From: Kitasatospora sp. MAP12-44
Lineage (GTDB): Bacteria; Actinomycetota; Actinomycetes; Streptomycetales; Streptomycetaceae
Direction: 5' to 3'
DNA length: 64,000 nt
NCBI RefSeq assembly: GCF_029892095.1
Contig: NZ_JARZAE010000004.1
Span: forward strand, 5,580,001-5,644,000
Under the pieces are notes generated by a model. It was not told the origin of the DNA and did no database searches. It saw nothing but the letters and a program-made list of their open reading frames with translations. Below, in pieces: positions 53,941 to 63,256 of the stretch (position 1 is its first letter; each line of letters starts with the position of its first letter). A program made the position numbers and the translations under genes.

Positions 53941-53965
53941 GAGGGCCGGAGCTCCAACAGCTGTT

Positions 53966-54029
53966 CGGCACGGCCCTTGAGATGCGACTATCAACAGTGG
54001 GCCGTGCCGTCATGCGCTTCTACACCTGA
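53966..54029 (+). other. Hairpin and possible 15-codon ORF between leuB and ilvE
   Basis: 53966-53976 (CGGCACGGCCC) and 53999-54009 are exact complements, an 11-bp stem with a 22-base loop. A short ORF (53982-54029; M-R-L-S-T-V-G-R-A-V-M-R-F-Y-T) begins inside the loop. It has two Val and one Leu codon, a weak case for a leader peptide. It has no clear ribosome site. I would call this a hairpin with uncertain regulatory meaning. Confidence 0.4.
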
Positions 54030-54081
54030 AACCGGGTGGCGGTCAGGGCCCTGACCAACCCCACGGTGAAGGACTGAAGAC

Positions 54082-55194
<1,113 letters not shown>

Positions 55195-55290
55195 TCCGCC
55201 ACCCCCGGGCGTCCCGCCCCCGCGGGACGCCCGGCTGGGTAACCTCGATATGACTCGCTCGTTGAACTCGGTGAACCGGGAGGAGGGGCT

Positions 55291-55857
55291 GTGACCGCAT
55301 TGACGCACGACTACTCGGAGATCGCGGGCGCTGACGAGGGCGGCCTTCTGGATGCCTTCCTGGCGTTGGAGACGCCTGAGGGCTTCAAGGCCGAACTCAT
55401 CGAGGGGGAGATCATCGTGACCCCACCGCCGGACGGTGACCACGAGGCGGCGATCGGCCGAATCGTCAAGCAGGTCTACTGGAATCGCGTCGTGGATGTG
55501 GACTTTGCGGCGAACAAGGGGCTGATCGTTCCGGGCGGGCGGTTCATTCCCGATGGGACGTTCGGACAGGACGGCGTCTTCGACGGGAAGCCGTCGTGGA
55601 TGAAGTCCGACGGCGTGATCATGGTGGTCGAGGTCACCTCATCCCGCCCCGAGAAAGACCGCGAGGGGAAGCGCAAGGGCTACGCCGCCGCTGATATCCC
55701 GCTCTATCTCCTGGTGGACCGCCAGCAGAACCGGGTTTTCCTGCACAGCGATCCGGTGGATGGCGACTACCACAGCACGACCTGGGTCCCCGTCGGCGAG
55801 CCGCTCGACCTCCCCGCCCCGTTCGGCTTCGCCCTGCAGACCGACCGGCTGCACTGA
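55291..55857 (+). CDS. Uma2-family restriction-endonuclease-like protein, second copy
   Basis: 188 residues, GTG 55291 with GGAGGGG about seven bases upstream. Core motifs are AELIEGEIIVTPPPDGDHE, FIPDGTFG with the following GV, and VVEVTSSRPEKDREGKRKGY then ADIPLYLLVDR (PD-ExK with Lys). It differs clearly from the first Uma2 protein, so it is not a recent duplicate. Function in the host is unknown. It lies directly before the cimA leader region, with its stop 46 bases before the leader ORF. Confidence 0.87.
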   Translation: MTALTHDYSEIAGADEGGLLDAFLALETPEGFKAELIEGEIIVTPPPDGDHEAAIGRIVKQVYWNRVVDVDFAANKGLIVPGGRFIPDGTFGQDGVFDGKPSWMKSDGVIMVVEVTSSRPEKDREGKRKGYAAADIPLYLLVDRQQNRVFLHSDPVDGDYHSTTWVPVGEPLDLPAPFGFALQTDRLH

Positions 55858-55903
55858 CCCGACCGTCCCGCATCGCGAGATGCGCCGACCGTTCCCCGGG
55901 ACG

Positions 55904-55972
55904 ATGTGCCAGACTCCGAGTGTGTCCTCGCTCGCGCTCATTATTAGCAGCAGGCGCGCCGGTCCGCAGTGA
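55904..55972 (+). CDS. Candidate leader peptide of cimA (tandem Ile codons)
   Basis: A 22-codon ORF whose middle reads S-L-A-L-I-I-S-S-R-R. The two isoleucine codons are ATT-ATT, very rare in this genome, and are flanked by two Leu codons. A possible shorter start is GTG 55922 (16 codons). No strong ribosome site is visible. The ORF is followed by a paired-arm and T-tailed hairpin and then by cimA, so an isoleucine/leucine-responsive attenuator is the natural reading. I have not seen this leader described; that is not evidence of novelty. Confidence 0.7.
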   Translation: MCQTPSVSSLALIISSRRAGPQ

Positions 55973-56060
55973 CCGCTCCGCAGCAAACCCCCCCGCGGAG
56001 TGACCACCGTGTCTCAGACCCGCGCGCAGACCTCTCGCACCCGCGAGGGGTCTTTTGTTT
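55954..56060 (+). terminator. cimA attenuator: pairing arms plus T-tailed terminator
   Basis: The terminator stem pairs 56029-56038 (GACCTCTCGC) with 56043-56052 (GCGAGGGGTC), with one G-U pair, a four-base loop, and the tail TTTTGTTTT. Upstream, GCGCGCCGGTC (55954-55964), in the leader-peptide end, pairs at 10 of 11 bases with GACCCGCGCGC (56017-56027), just before the terminator. The layout is the same as at ilvB. The remaining leader up to 56216 has no gene I can support. Confidence 0.75.
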
Positions 56061-56216
56061 TCCCCCGGTCGTGCCCATCCCCGCCGACCGGGCAGGATCC
56101 GGTCCTGCGGCTCCGCCCACGAGGCGGTGCCGGATGCCGGGTGGCGCGCGGGAATGGTGGACAGTGGAGCCGGGCATCCGGCAAGAGCAGTACTCCCGAA
56201 CGGAGAATCCAGGGCC

Positions 56217-57827
56217 ATGACCGACGGCAGCACGAGTCACCCCGACGACAGCTTCCACGTCTTCGACACCACCCTGCGCGACGGCGCGCAGCGCGAGGGC
56301 ATCAACCTCACGGTGGCCGACAAGCTGACCATCGCCCGCCACCTGGACGACTTCGGGGTCGGCTTCATCGAGGGCGGCTGGCCCGGCGCCAACCCCCGGG
56401 ACACCGAGTTCTTCGCCCGCGCCGCCGCCGAGTTGGAGTTGAAGACCGCCCAGCTGGTGGCCTTCGGCGCGACCCGCCGGGCGGGCGGCAGCGCCGCCAC
56501 CGATCCCCAACTCGCCGCGCTGGTGGCCTCCGGCGCTCCGGTGATCACCCTGGTCGCCAAGTCGCACGACCGCCATGTCGAACTGGCGCTGCGCACCACG
56601 CTGGAGGAGAACCTGGAGATGGTCCGGGACAGCGTGGCCCACCTCCGCGCGCAGGGCCGCCGGGTCTTCATCGACTGCGAGCACTTCTTCGACGGCTACC
56701 GGGCGAACCAGGAGTACGCCCTCGCGGTGGTCCTGGCCGCCCACCAGGCCGGCGCCGACGTGGTGGTGCTCTGCGACACCAACGGCGGGATGCTGCCCGC
56801 CGGCGTCCACGAGATCGTCGCCGAGGTGATCGCCCGCACCGGCGCCCGGATCGGCATCCACGCCCAGGACGACACCGGCTGCGCGGTCGCCAACACGCTG
56901 GCCGCGGTGGACGCCGGCGCCACCCACGTGCAGTGCACCGCCAACGGCTACGGCGAGCGGGTCGGCAACGCCAACCTGTTCCCGGTGGTCGGCGCGCTGG
57001 AGATCAAGTACGACCGCCGGGTGCTGCCGGCCGGCCGGCTGGCCGAGATGACCCGGATCTCGCACGCCATCGCCGAGGTGGTCAATCTGACCCCCTCCAC
57101 CCACCAGCCGTACGTGGGGGTCTCGGCCTTCGCGCACAAGGCCGGCCTGCACGCCTCCGCGATCAAGGTCGACCCGGACCTCTACCAGCACATCGACCCC
57201 GAGCGGGTCGGCAACACCATGCGGATGCTGGTCTCGGACATGGCCGGCCGGGCCTCGATCGAGCTCAAGGGCAAGGAGCTCGGCTACGACCTCTCCGCGG
57301 ACCGCGACCTGGTGGGCCGGGTGGTCGCCCGGGTGAAGCAGCAGGAGAACCTCGGCTACACCTACGAGGCCGCCGACGCCTCGTTCGAACTGCTGCTGCG
57401 CGACGAGGCGCAGGGCCGGCGCCGGCGGTTCTTCACGCTGGAGTCCTGGCGGACCATCAGCGAGCAGCAGCCGGATGGGAAGGAGGCCAACGAGGCCACC
57501 GTGAAGCTGTGGGCCAAGGGCGAGCGCAAGATCGCCACCGGCGAGGGCAACGGGCCGGTGGACGCGCTCGACAAGGCGCTGCGCGCCGCGCTGGAGAAGA
57601 TCTACCCGCAGCTGGCGAAGCTGGAGTTGGTGGACTACAAGGTCCGGATCCTGGAGGGCCAGCACGGCACCGGGTCCAAGACCCGGGTGCTGATCGAGAG
57701 CACCGACGGCGTCGGCAGCTGGTCGACCGTCGGCGTGGCCGACAACGTGGTCGCCGCCTCCTGGCTCGCGTTGGACGACGCGTACACCTACGGGTTGATC
57801 AAGTCGGGCCTGGAACCGCAGGAGTGA
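56217..57827 (+). CDS. cimA: (R)-citramalate synthase CimA (2-isopropylmalate synthase family)
   Basis: Condenses acetyl-CoA and pyruvate to citramalate, an isoleucine precursor route independent of threonine. The 536 residues contain DTTLRDGAQREGINLTV near the N-terminus, GIHAQDDTGCAVANTLAAVD (about residues 218-237), CTANGYGERVGNANLFPVVG, and a C-terminal allosteric domain (about 400-530). The sequence is of the CimA subgroup (TIGR00977) more than LeuA, which would have a different N-terminus. ATG 56217 follows the candidate attenuator. A strong hairpin follows the stop. Confidence 0.88.
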   Translation: MTDGSTSHPDDSFHVFDTTLRDGAQREGINLTVADKLTIARHLDDFGVGFIEGGWPGANPRDTEFFARAAAELELKTAQLVAFGATRRAGGSAATDPQLAALVASGAPVITLVAKSHDRHVELALRTTLEENLEMVRDSVAHLRAQGRRVFIDCEHFFDGYRANQEYALAVVLAAHQAGADVVVLCDTNGGMLPAGVHEIVAEVIARTGARIGIHAQDDTGCAVANTLAAVDAGATHVQCTANGYGERVGNANLFPVVGALEIKYDRRVLPAGRLAEMTRISHAIAEVVNLTPSTHQPYVGVSAFAHKAGLHASAIKVDPDLYQHIDPERVGNTMRMLVSDMAGRASIELKGKELGYDLSADRDLVGRVVARVKQQENLGYTYEAADASFELLLRDEAQGRRRRFFTLESWRTISEQQPDGKEANEATVKLWAKGERKIATGEGNGPVDALDKALRAALEKIYPQLAKLELVDYKVRILEGQHGTGSKTRVLIESTDGVGSWSTVGVADNVVAASWLALDDAYTYGLIKSGLEPQE

Positions 57828-57832
57828 CGGTT

Positions 57833-57882
57833 CGTGGGGGCTCCGGGTCGGCCTTGGGAGAGGCCGGCCCGGAGCCCCCACG
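57833..57882. terminator. 22-bp bidirectional terminator between cimA and cvnD
   Basis: 57833-57854 (CGTGGGGGCTCCGGGTCGGCCT) pairs with 57861-57882 across a six-base loop with only one G-U pair. It lies between convergent genes and can end transcription of both. Confidence 0.85.
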
Positions 57883-57892
57883 TCGCAGCTTT

Positions 57893-57942
57893 AGCGGAGG
57901 CGGGCGAGGAGCGGGCCCCTCCTCATCGGAGGCGGGCGAGGA
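57893..57942. repeat. 16-bp direct repeat at the 3' end of cvnD
   Basis: CGGAGGCGGGCGAGGA occurs at 57895-57910 and again at 57927-57942. The second is inside the cvnD coding end (L-L-A-R-L-R). The first lies just downstream of the stop. Bases 57893-57908 also match the true 3' end of the second cvnD copy at 63597-63612. This looks like a remnant of recombination. Confidence 0.7.
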
Positions 57943-58507
57943 GGGCGTGTTCGACGAGGGTGATGAGGGCGCTTTTGGCGCTGTCTCGTCGGCGGGCGTC
58001 GAGGGTGACGATGGGGGTGTCGGGTCCGAGTTGGAGTGCTTCGCGGACTTCGTCGCTGGTGTGGGGTTGGTGGCCGTCGAAGCCGTTGAGGGCGACGACG
58101 AAGGGGAGTCCGCTGTTCTCGAAGTAGTCGAGGGCGGGGAAGCAGTCGGCGAGGCGGCGGGTGTCGACGAGGACGACGGCGCCGATGGCGCCGCGGACGA
58201 GGTCGTCCCACATGAACCAGAAGCGGTCTTGGCCGGGGGTGCCGAAGAGGTAGAGGATGAGGTCTTCGTCGAGGGTGATGCGGCCGAAGTCCATGGCGAC
58301 CGTGGTGGTCGTTTTGCCTGCGGTGTGGGTGAGGTCGTCGATGCCGGCGCTGGCGCTGGTCATGACGGCTTCGGTGCGCAGGGGGTTGATCTCGGAGACG
58401 GCGCCGACGAGGGTGGTTTTGCCGACGCCGAAGCCGCCTGCCACGACGATCTTCGCGGAGGTGGTGGCACGCGTGGCGGCCGCGGGGCTAGAGCTTGCGA
58501 AGTCCAC
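57923..58507 (-). CDS. cvnD: Conservon small GTPase CvnD, first copy
   Basis: Ras-like GTPase of a conservon, 194 residues. GTG 58507 overlaps the cvnC end by 20 bases. The P-loop is GGFGVGKTTL (about residues 24-33); the DxxG-like region is ILYLFGTPGQDRF, and the guanine-specificity segment is VALNGFDGH. Its C-terminus is HALLARLR. Codons favour CTC, GAA, CAA and CCC over the CTG, GAG and CAG used in cvnA and cvnB. A 378-base stretch is identical to the second copy at 63623-64000. It probably couples the CvnA/B complex to a downstream signal. Confidence 0.93.
   Translation of the reverse strand: MDFASSSPAAATRATTSAKIVVAGGFGVGKTTLVGAVSEINPLRTEAVMTSASAGIDDLTHTAGKTTTTVAMDFGRITLDEDLILYLFGTPGQDRFWFMWDDLVRGAIGAVVLVDTRRLADCFPALDYFENSGLPFVVALNGFDGHQPHTSDEVREALQLGPDTPIVTLDARRRDSAKSALITLVEHALLARLR
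57951..58328 (-). repeat. 378-base identical repeat, copy 1 (in cvnD)
   Basis: Bases 57951-58328 match 63623-64000 at every position I could compare, including synonymous codons, with a constant offset of 5672 bases and the same orientation. The match continues to the window edge, so its full length is unknown. Confidence 0.85.
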
Positions 58508-59072
58508 TGAGGACCCTTTCGAGCAGCGTGACGTCGGGCTGGTTGCCGGATTCGCCCCCGGCGGCGGGCTGGTGGATGGCGACCAGGCCGGCTTCGGCCA
58601 GGTCGGCAACGAGAATGCGCGCCACCCCCAGGGGAAGGCTGAGCAGCGCCGACACCTCGGCCACCGACTTCACCTCGGTGGCGCAGAGCATGCAGATGCG
58701 CTGGTGCTCGGGCAGCAGGGTGGCCAGCCGCGCGGGCTCGACGCTGGCGGAGACCAGGGCCTCCAGTGCCAGTTCGTAGCGCGGGCGGGTGCGGCCACCG
58801 GTCATCGCGAAGGGGCGGATCAGCGGTCCGCTGTCCTGCTCCTCCAGATCGTCGTGGACGGCCGGCTGCGGCCGCTGCGGAACGGGCTGCCCGTACTGCT
58901 GGTCCGGCCGGCCGTACTGCGGCTGGCCGGGCTGCTGAGGCTGCTGGGGCTGGCCCTGGTGGGGCTGGCCGTAACTCTGACCGTGGCCGGCGCCGGGCGA
59001 TCCGAAGGCGTCATGGCCGGTGCCAGGGTACGGAACACCGTACTGGCCTATGTGGTCGTCGGGCGGTGTCAC
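58488..59072 (-). CDS. cvnC: Conservon DUF742 protein CvnC
   Basis: 194 residues starting at GTG 59072, which has a GAGGAGAGG site about five bases upstream. A roughly 80-residue Gln/Pro/Gly-rich, probably disordered N-terminal part (GQPQYGRPDQQYGQPVPQRP) is followed by the DUF742 domain (SGPLIRPFAMTGGRTRPRYE, then EHQRICMLCATEVKSVAEVS). DUF742 proteins of conservons form a complex with CvnA, CvnB and CvnD. Its 3' end overlaps the cvnD start. The 244-base gap to cvnB is unusually long for this operon. Confidence 0.9.
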   Translation of the reverse strand: MTPPDDHIGQYGVPYPGTGHDAFGSPGAGHGQSYGQPHQGQPQQPQQPGQPQYGRPDQQYGQPVPQRPQPAVHDDLEEQDSGPLIRPFAMTGGRTRPRYELALEALVSASVEPARLATLLPEHQRICMLCATEVKSVAEVSALLSLPLGVARILVADLAEAGLVAIHQPAAGGESGNQPDVTLLERVLSGLRKL

Positions 59073-59172
59073 GGTTCCTCTCCTCACAAGGTGCGGCGTT
59101 GCGGTGCAAGGGTGCTGGCGCAGCCTCAGGTTGAGCCGAAGCTGGTGGTGCGAGGGGCCGTACAACGCCCGA

Positions 59173-59203
59173 TTTCCGAGCCCGCCGAAGGCGGACCCGG
59201 AAA
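59173..59203. other. 14-bp hairpin in the cvnB-cvnC gap
   Basis: TTTCCGAGCCCGCC (59173-59186) pairs with GGCGGACCCGGAAA (59190-59203) with two wobble pairs and a three-base loop. It may reduce expression of cvnC and cvnD relative to cvnA and cvnB. No T tract is adjacent. Between 59204 and 59316 I saw nothing further. Confidence 0.5.
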
Positions 59204-59316
59204 GGGCGGTCGGGTACTGCTCTGCGTACTGCGTGTGTACTACAACTACTACGAGGTGGATGACGCACCGTCACCGGGGTGCCATCCAAGGCCATTCGAC
59301 GTCGTCAGACGCTCCG

Positions 59317-59739
59317 TCAGTGCAGCAGGCTGCCTTGGAGTTCGGCGCGCAGGGCGGGGGTGAGGACGGCTCCGGCGCGGTCGACGAGGAGGGCCATCTC
59401 GTAGCCGACCAGGCCGATGTCGGAGTCGGGGGAGGCGAGGACGGCGAGGGAGGAGCCGTCGGACACCGCCATCAGGAAGAGGAAGCCCCGTTCCATTTCG
59501 ACGACGGTCTGGTTGACGTCGCCGCCCTCGAAGATCCGGGAGGCCCCGGAGGTGAGGGAGGTGAGGCCGGAGGCGACGGCGGCGAGCTGGTCGGCGCGGT
59601 CGCGGGGGAAGCCTTCGGACATGGCGAGCAGGAGACCGTCGGCGGAGACCACCACCGTGTGCGACACCCCAGGGGTGTTGTCCACGAAATTGGTGATCAG
59701 CCAGTTCAGGTTCTGTGCGGCCTGGCTCATCTGACTCAA
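59317..59739 (-). CDS. cvnB: Conservon roadblock/LC7 protein CvnB
   Basis: 140 residues: a roadblock/LC7 fold as in GTPase-activating partners. The stretch AAQNLNWLITNFVDNTPGV then VVSADGLLLAMSEGFPRD and FEGGDVNQTVVEM are typical. The start could be TTG 59739 (AGGAG about eight bases away) or ATG 59730 (spacing about 16). The ribosome site favours TTG. Its start lies almost at the cvnA stop. It probably stimulates or senses the state of CvnD. Confidence 0.92.
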   Translation of the reverse strand: MSQMSQAAQNLNWLITNFVDNTPGVSHTVVVSADGLLLAMSEGFPRDRADQLAAVASGLTSLTSGASRIFEGGDVNQTVVEMERGFLFLMAVSDGSSLAVLASPDSDIGLVGYEMALLVDRAGAVLTPALRAELQGSLLH

Positions 59740-59740
59740 C

Positions 59741-62700
59741 TCAACGCTCCTGGTGATTCGAGCCGCCGAAGAGATCGGTGCTGCTGTTCTGCTGACCCTG
59801 CCCGGACCTGTTCCCCTGCTGGTGCTGGGGATCGATCCGGAAGCTCCCGGTGGCGCCCAAGTCGCCGCCCGCGTTACGGCCCTGTTCGACGCCGCGGCGC
59901 AGGTTGGTGAGCCGGCCCCGGACCTCTTCCGGGTTGCGGGAGACCTGGGGGCCGTCCTGGGAAGCCGACTTGGCGTTGCCGGCCACCAGGTTCTGCTTGG
60001 GGACCCGGCGCGGCAGCCCGGAGGGCGTCACCCCGCCGGCGGCCGGCTCGCGCGTCTGCTCGGCGCGCTGCCAGTCCTCGTCGTTGCTGGACTGCCAGCT
60101 GCTCGGGCCGGTCGGGCCGGAGCCGCCGAGCCCGGACACCTGGTGTCCGCGGATTACCGGTTCGGCCGCCGAGGAGGCGGCGTCCTTGGCGCCGGTGAAC
60201 CAGTTGGGCTGCTCGCCGCTGTCCGGTCCGCCGATCGCCCGGCCGCCGATGGCACCGCCGGCGCTGAGCTGCTGGCCGGGCCGGCGCTGCGGCAGGCCGG
60301 CGCCGTTGTCGGCGGCGGGCAGCGCCGGGGTCTCCTGCTGGTACGGGTGGCCGGCGGCCACCTCCGGCTGGCGACCGCGGGTCTGCGGGGAGGACGGCTG
60401 GAAGCCGTCGAACCGGTCCGGCTGGTGCTGCGGGGCGGGCGCGAACGGGTTGTTGCCGTAGGCCTGGTCCGCGTACTGGTCCTGGCGTCCCTCGCCGAAC
60501 GGGCCGGCGTAGTTCTGCTGGTAGCCCTGCTGCTCGCCGCCGTAGGGCTGCTGGTCGGCGTAGTAGCCGCCCTGGTAGCCCTGCTGCTGGTAGCCCTGCT
60601 CGGCGTACGGCTCGCCGCCGTAGGGCTGCTGCTCGGCGTAGTAGCCGCCCTCGTAGCCCTGCTGCTGGTAGCCCTGCTCGCTGTACTGCTCGCCGCCGTA
60701 CGGCTGCTGGCCGTGCTGCGGGTCGCCGTACGCGTCGGCCTCGACCTCGGTCTCGACGAACTCCGCTTCCACGAAGTCCGGCTCGCCGCCCTGCTCGGGC
60801 AGCTCGCTCTGGCCGGGCTCCAGCGCCGTGCGACGGCGCTGGTCGAGCCGGTTCGAGCGCTGCATCGAGTCGAGCGCCGGGCTGAAGCCGCGGTCGCTGC
60901 CGGTGACGGCGAGGTTGTCGTCGAAGCCGAGCTCGGCCGCACTGCGCGGCGCGCCGAACTCCTCGTGCTGCCAACCGGCCTGCGGCTGGTCCTGCTCGCC
61001 GAAGATCCGGGAGACCGTGAACTCCTCCTCCGGCTGCGCCATCGCCCGCATCTTGGTGAGCGGCGCCGGGAGCATGACCAGCGAGGTGGTGCCGGCCGAC
61101 TCGCCCGAGGGGCGCAGCTGGACCCGGATGTCGTGGCGGTCGGACAGCCGGCCGACCACGAACAGGCCCATCCGGCGGGAGATCGCGGCGTCGACGGTCG
61201 GCGGCTCGGCCAGCTTCTCGTTGATCTCGGCGAAGTCCTCGGCGGTGAGGCCGATGCCCTTGTCGTGGATCTCCACCAGCACCCGGCCGTCCGGCAGGCC
61301 GGTCGCGGTGACCGTGACCCGGGTCTGCGGGCTGGAGAACGAGGTGGCGTTCTCCAGCAGCTCGGCGAGCAGGTGGACGAGGTCGGTCACGGCCGCGCCG
61401 ATGACCTCGGTCTCCGGGATGCCGGATAGCTCGATGCGCTCGTACTGCTCCACCTCGGAGGCGGCGGCACGCAGCACGTCGACCAGCGGCACGGGGGTGT
61501 TCCAGCGACGGCCGGGCTCCTCGCCCGCGAGGACCAGGAGGTTCTCACCGTTGCGGCGCATACGGGTCGCGAGGTGGTCCAGCTTGAAGAGGTTCTCCAG
61601 CTGGTCCGGGTCGGCCTCGTTGTTCTCCAGGTCGGTGATCAGCGCCAGCTGGCGCTGGATCAGGCTCTGGCTGCGGCGCGAGAGGTTGGAGAAGATCGCG
61701 TTCAGGTTGCCTCGCAGCAGCGCCTGTTCGGCGGCCAGCGAGACGGCCTGGCTGTGGACCTGGTCGAACGCGCGGGCGACCTCGCCGATCTCGTCCTTGC
61801 CCCAGAGCGGGATCTTCTCGACGTTGGTGTCCACCCGGTCCGGGTCGGTCTTGGAGAGCTTCTCGACCAGGTCGGGCAGGCGGTGGTTGGCGATCTCCAG
61901 CGCGGCGGTGTTCAGGGTGCGCATGCCGAGGATCATCGAGCGGGCGATGAACCCGGTGAGCAGACCGGCCAGCGCCAGGGAGATGATCACGATCGCCGAG
62001 TTGACGATGGCGTCGCGCTGGGCGTTGTCCTTGTCGGCGACCGCGTCCGCCACCACGCTGTCGAGCAGCTTGGCCTCGGTGGCCCGCAGCGGGTTGATGT
62101 GGCTGTCGGTGGCGTACAGCCAGTTCGTCGGGGTCAGGCCGTCGGCCAGGGCGGCGGCGGAGGCCTGGGCGGCCGCGGCGGCGCCGTTGCTCAGACCGGC
62201 GGAGGCCGCCTGGGTGTAGGCCAGGCCGATGTTCATCAGCCCTTCCATGGTCGGCGTGGTGGTGCCGTCCGGCATCTTCACCGGGGAGTGCGCGTCGAGG
62301 GCGGCCTGGGCGACCTGAGCGTCCGCGTAGGTCTTGGCGTCCTGCGGGTTGGTGCCGTCCTGGAACTGGGTGGTGGCCACCTGCTCCAGCTTCGCGGAGA
62401 CCAGCAGCTGCTGGATCATCTCGCCGTTCTCCCAGCGGGTGACCTGCTGGGTGCTGACACCGACCAGCAGGGTCAGCATCAGGGCGCGCTGGTTGGAGGC
62501 GGAGGCCTTGGCCAGCGAGATCGCGTAGATGCTGCGGCCACGGCTGACGCCGGCCGCGGAGCCGTTACCGACCGAGTTGTCGAAGGACAGCAGCGGGTCG
62601 ATCAGCGCCTCGTACGCCGCCGCGGTGGCGGTGGCGAACAGCTCGGGCTTGTAAGCGTTGGCGCGCAGGTGCGCCAGGTTGGTGAGGGCGCCTTCGAAGG

Positions 62701-63256
62701 CGGTGTCACGGCCGGCCAGGTCGGTGTCGCCGTCGGGGGCGATCGCGGCGTAGGCGTTCTTGTACACGGTCAGCGCCTTGTCGGTGGCGGCGCGGTACTT
62801 GGCCACCAGGCCCTGCGGGTCCTGACCGGTCATGAGCGGGATGGCCGAGAGGTCGCGCTCGGTCTCCAGCGCGTCCGCCAGCTCGGTGGCGGCCCGCGCG
62901 AGCTCGGCGGCCTTCTCCGAGTGCGTGGCCTTGGTGTAGCTGTCGAACGAGGTGTTGACGCGCAGACCACCGAAGACCAGGCCGATGATGACCGGGATCA
63001 GCAGAATGGCGATCAGCCGCGTCGGCACACGCCAGTTGCGGAAGGCCAGGAACTCGTAGCGACTCTCGGCCGTTGGCCGGTCGCCGGAGCCCTGCGGGGC
63101 ATCGGGGCCCGAGCTCTTGCGTGCTCCGGTGATTCCGGGCGTGGGGCGCTCGGAGCTCGCCGTGAAGGCGGAGAATCCGGCACTGCCCTGGCCGTTACCG
63201 TCGGTCTCGCGGGGCTCGGAGCGCCGCTGCGGGGTGACTGGCTGCTTACGCCTCAC
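59741..63256 (-). CDS. cvnA: Conservon sensor histidine-kinase-like protein CvnA
   Basis: 1171 residues from GTG 63256 (GAGAGG upstream), preferred to an in-frame ATG at 63289. A first helix (RLIAILLIPVIIGLVFG) and a second (IVIISLALAGLLTGFIA) bracket a NIT-type nitrate/nitrite-sensor domain (about 100-390). HAMP-like and coiled regions and a GHKL ATPase domain (about 560-700; ELLENATSFSS, then HDKGIGLTAED) follow. The last 450 residues are low-complexity, with a Tyr/Gln-rich 26-residue tandem repeat. Conservon CvnA proteins interact with CvnB, CvnC and CvnD. Confidence 0.92.
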   Translation of the reverse strand: MRRKQPVTPQRRSEPRETDGNGQGSAGFSAFTASSERPTPGITGARKSSGPDAPQGSGDRPTAESRYEFLAFRNWRVPTRLIAILLIPVIIGLVFGGLRVNTSFDSYTKATHSEKAAELARAATELADALETERDLSAIPLMTGQDPQGLVAKYRAATDKALTVYKNAYAAIAPDGDTDLAGRDTAFEGALTNLAHLRANAYKPELFATATAAAYEALIDPLLSFDNSVGNGSAAGVSRGRSIYAISLAKASASNQRALMLTLLVGVSTQQVTRWENGEMIQQLLVSAKLEQVATTQFQDGTNPQDAKTYADAQVAQAALDAHSPVKMPDGTTTPTMEGLMNIGLAYTQAASAGLSNGAAAAAQASAAALADGLTPTNWLYATDSHINPLRATEAKLLDSVVADAVADKDNAQRDAIVNSAIVIISLALAGLLTGFIARSMILGMRTLNTAALEIANHRLPDLVEKLSKTDPDRVDTNVEKIPLWGKDEIGEVARAFDQVHSQAVSLAAEQALLRGNLNAIFSNLSRRSQSLIQRQLALITDLENNEADPDQLENLFKLDHLATRMRRNGENLLVLAGEEPGRRWNTPVPLVDVLRAAASEVEQYERIELSGIPETEVIGAAVTDLVHLLAELLENATSFSSPQTRVTVTATGLPDGRVLVEIHDKGIGLTAEDFAEINEKLAEPPTVDAAISRRMGLFVVGRLSDRHDIRVQLRPSGESAGTTSLVMLPAPLTKMRAMAQPEEEFTVSRIFGEQDQPQAGWQHEEFGAPRSAAELGFDDNLAVTGSDRGFSPALDSMQRSNRLDQRRRTALEPGQSELPEQGGEPDFVEAEFVETEVEADAYGDPQHGQQPYGGEQYSEQGYQQQGYEGGYYAEQQPYGGEPYAEQGYQQQGYQGGYYADQQPYGGEQQGYQQNYAGPFGEGRQDQYADQAYGNNPFAPAPQHQPDRFDGFQPSSPQTRGRQPEVAAGHPYQQETPALPAADNGAGLPQRRPGQQLSAGGAIGGRAIGGPDSGEQPNWFTGAKDAASSAAEPVIRGHQVSGLGGSGPTGPSSWQSSNDEDWQRAEQTREPAAGGVTPSGLPRRVPKQNLVAGNAKSASQDGPQVSRNPEEVRGRLTNLRRGVEQGRNAGGDLGATGSFRIDPQHQQGNRSGQGQQNSSTDLFGGSNHQER
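60519..60712 (-). repeat. 78-bp tandem repeat encoding a Tyr/Gln-rich tail in cvnA
   Basis: Two and a part copies of a 26-codon unit of the type QQPYGGExYxEQGYQQQGYx followed by GGYYAE/D. Three QQPYGGE blocks are visible. This is in frame and is expected to vary in copy number between strains. Confidence 0.75.

Noticed and set aside
57891..58211. Arginine/proline-rich ORF overlapping cvnD (and its copy at 63524-63883)
   Set aside because: It is the shifted frame of cvnD; the same peptide appears in both only because the DNA is duplicated.
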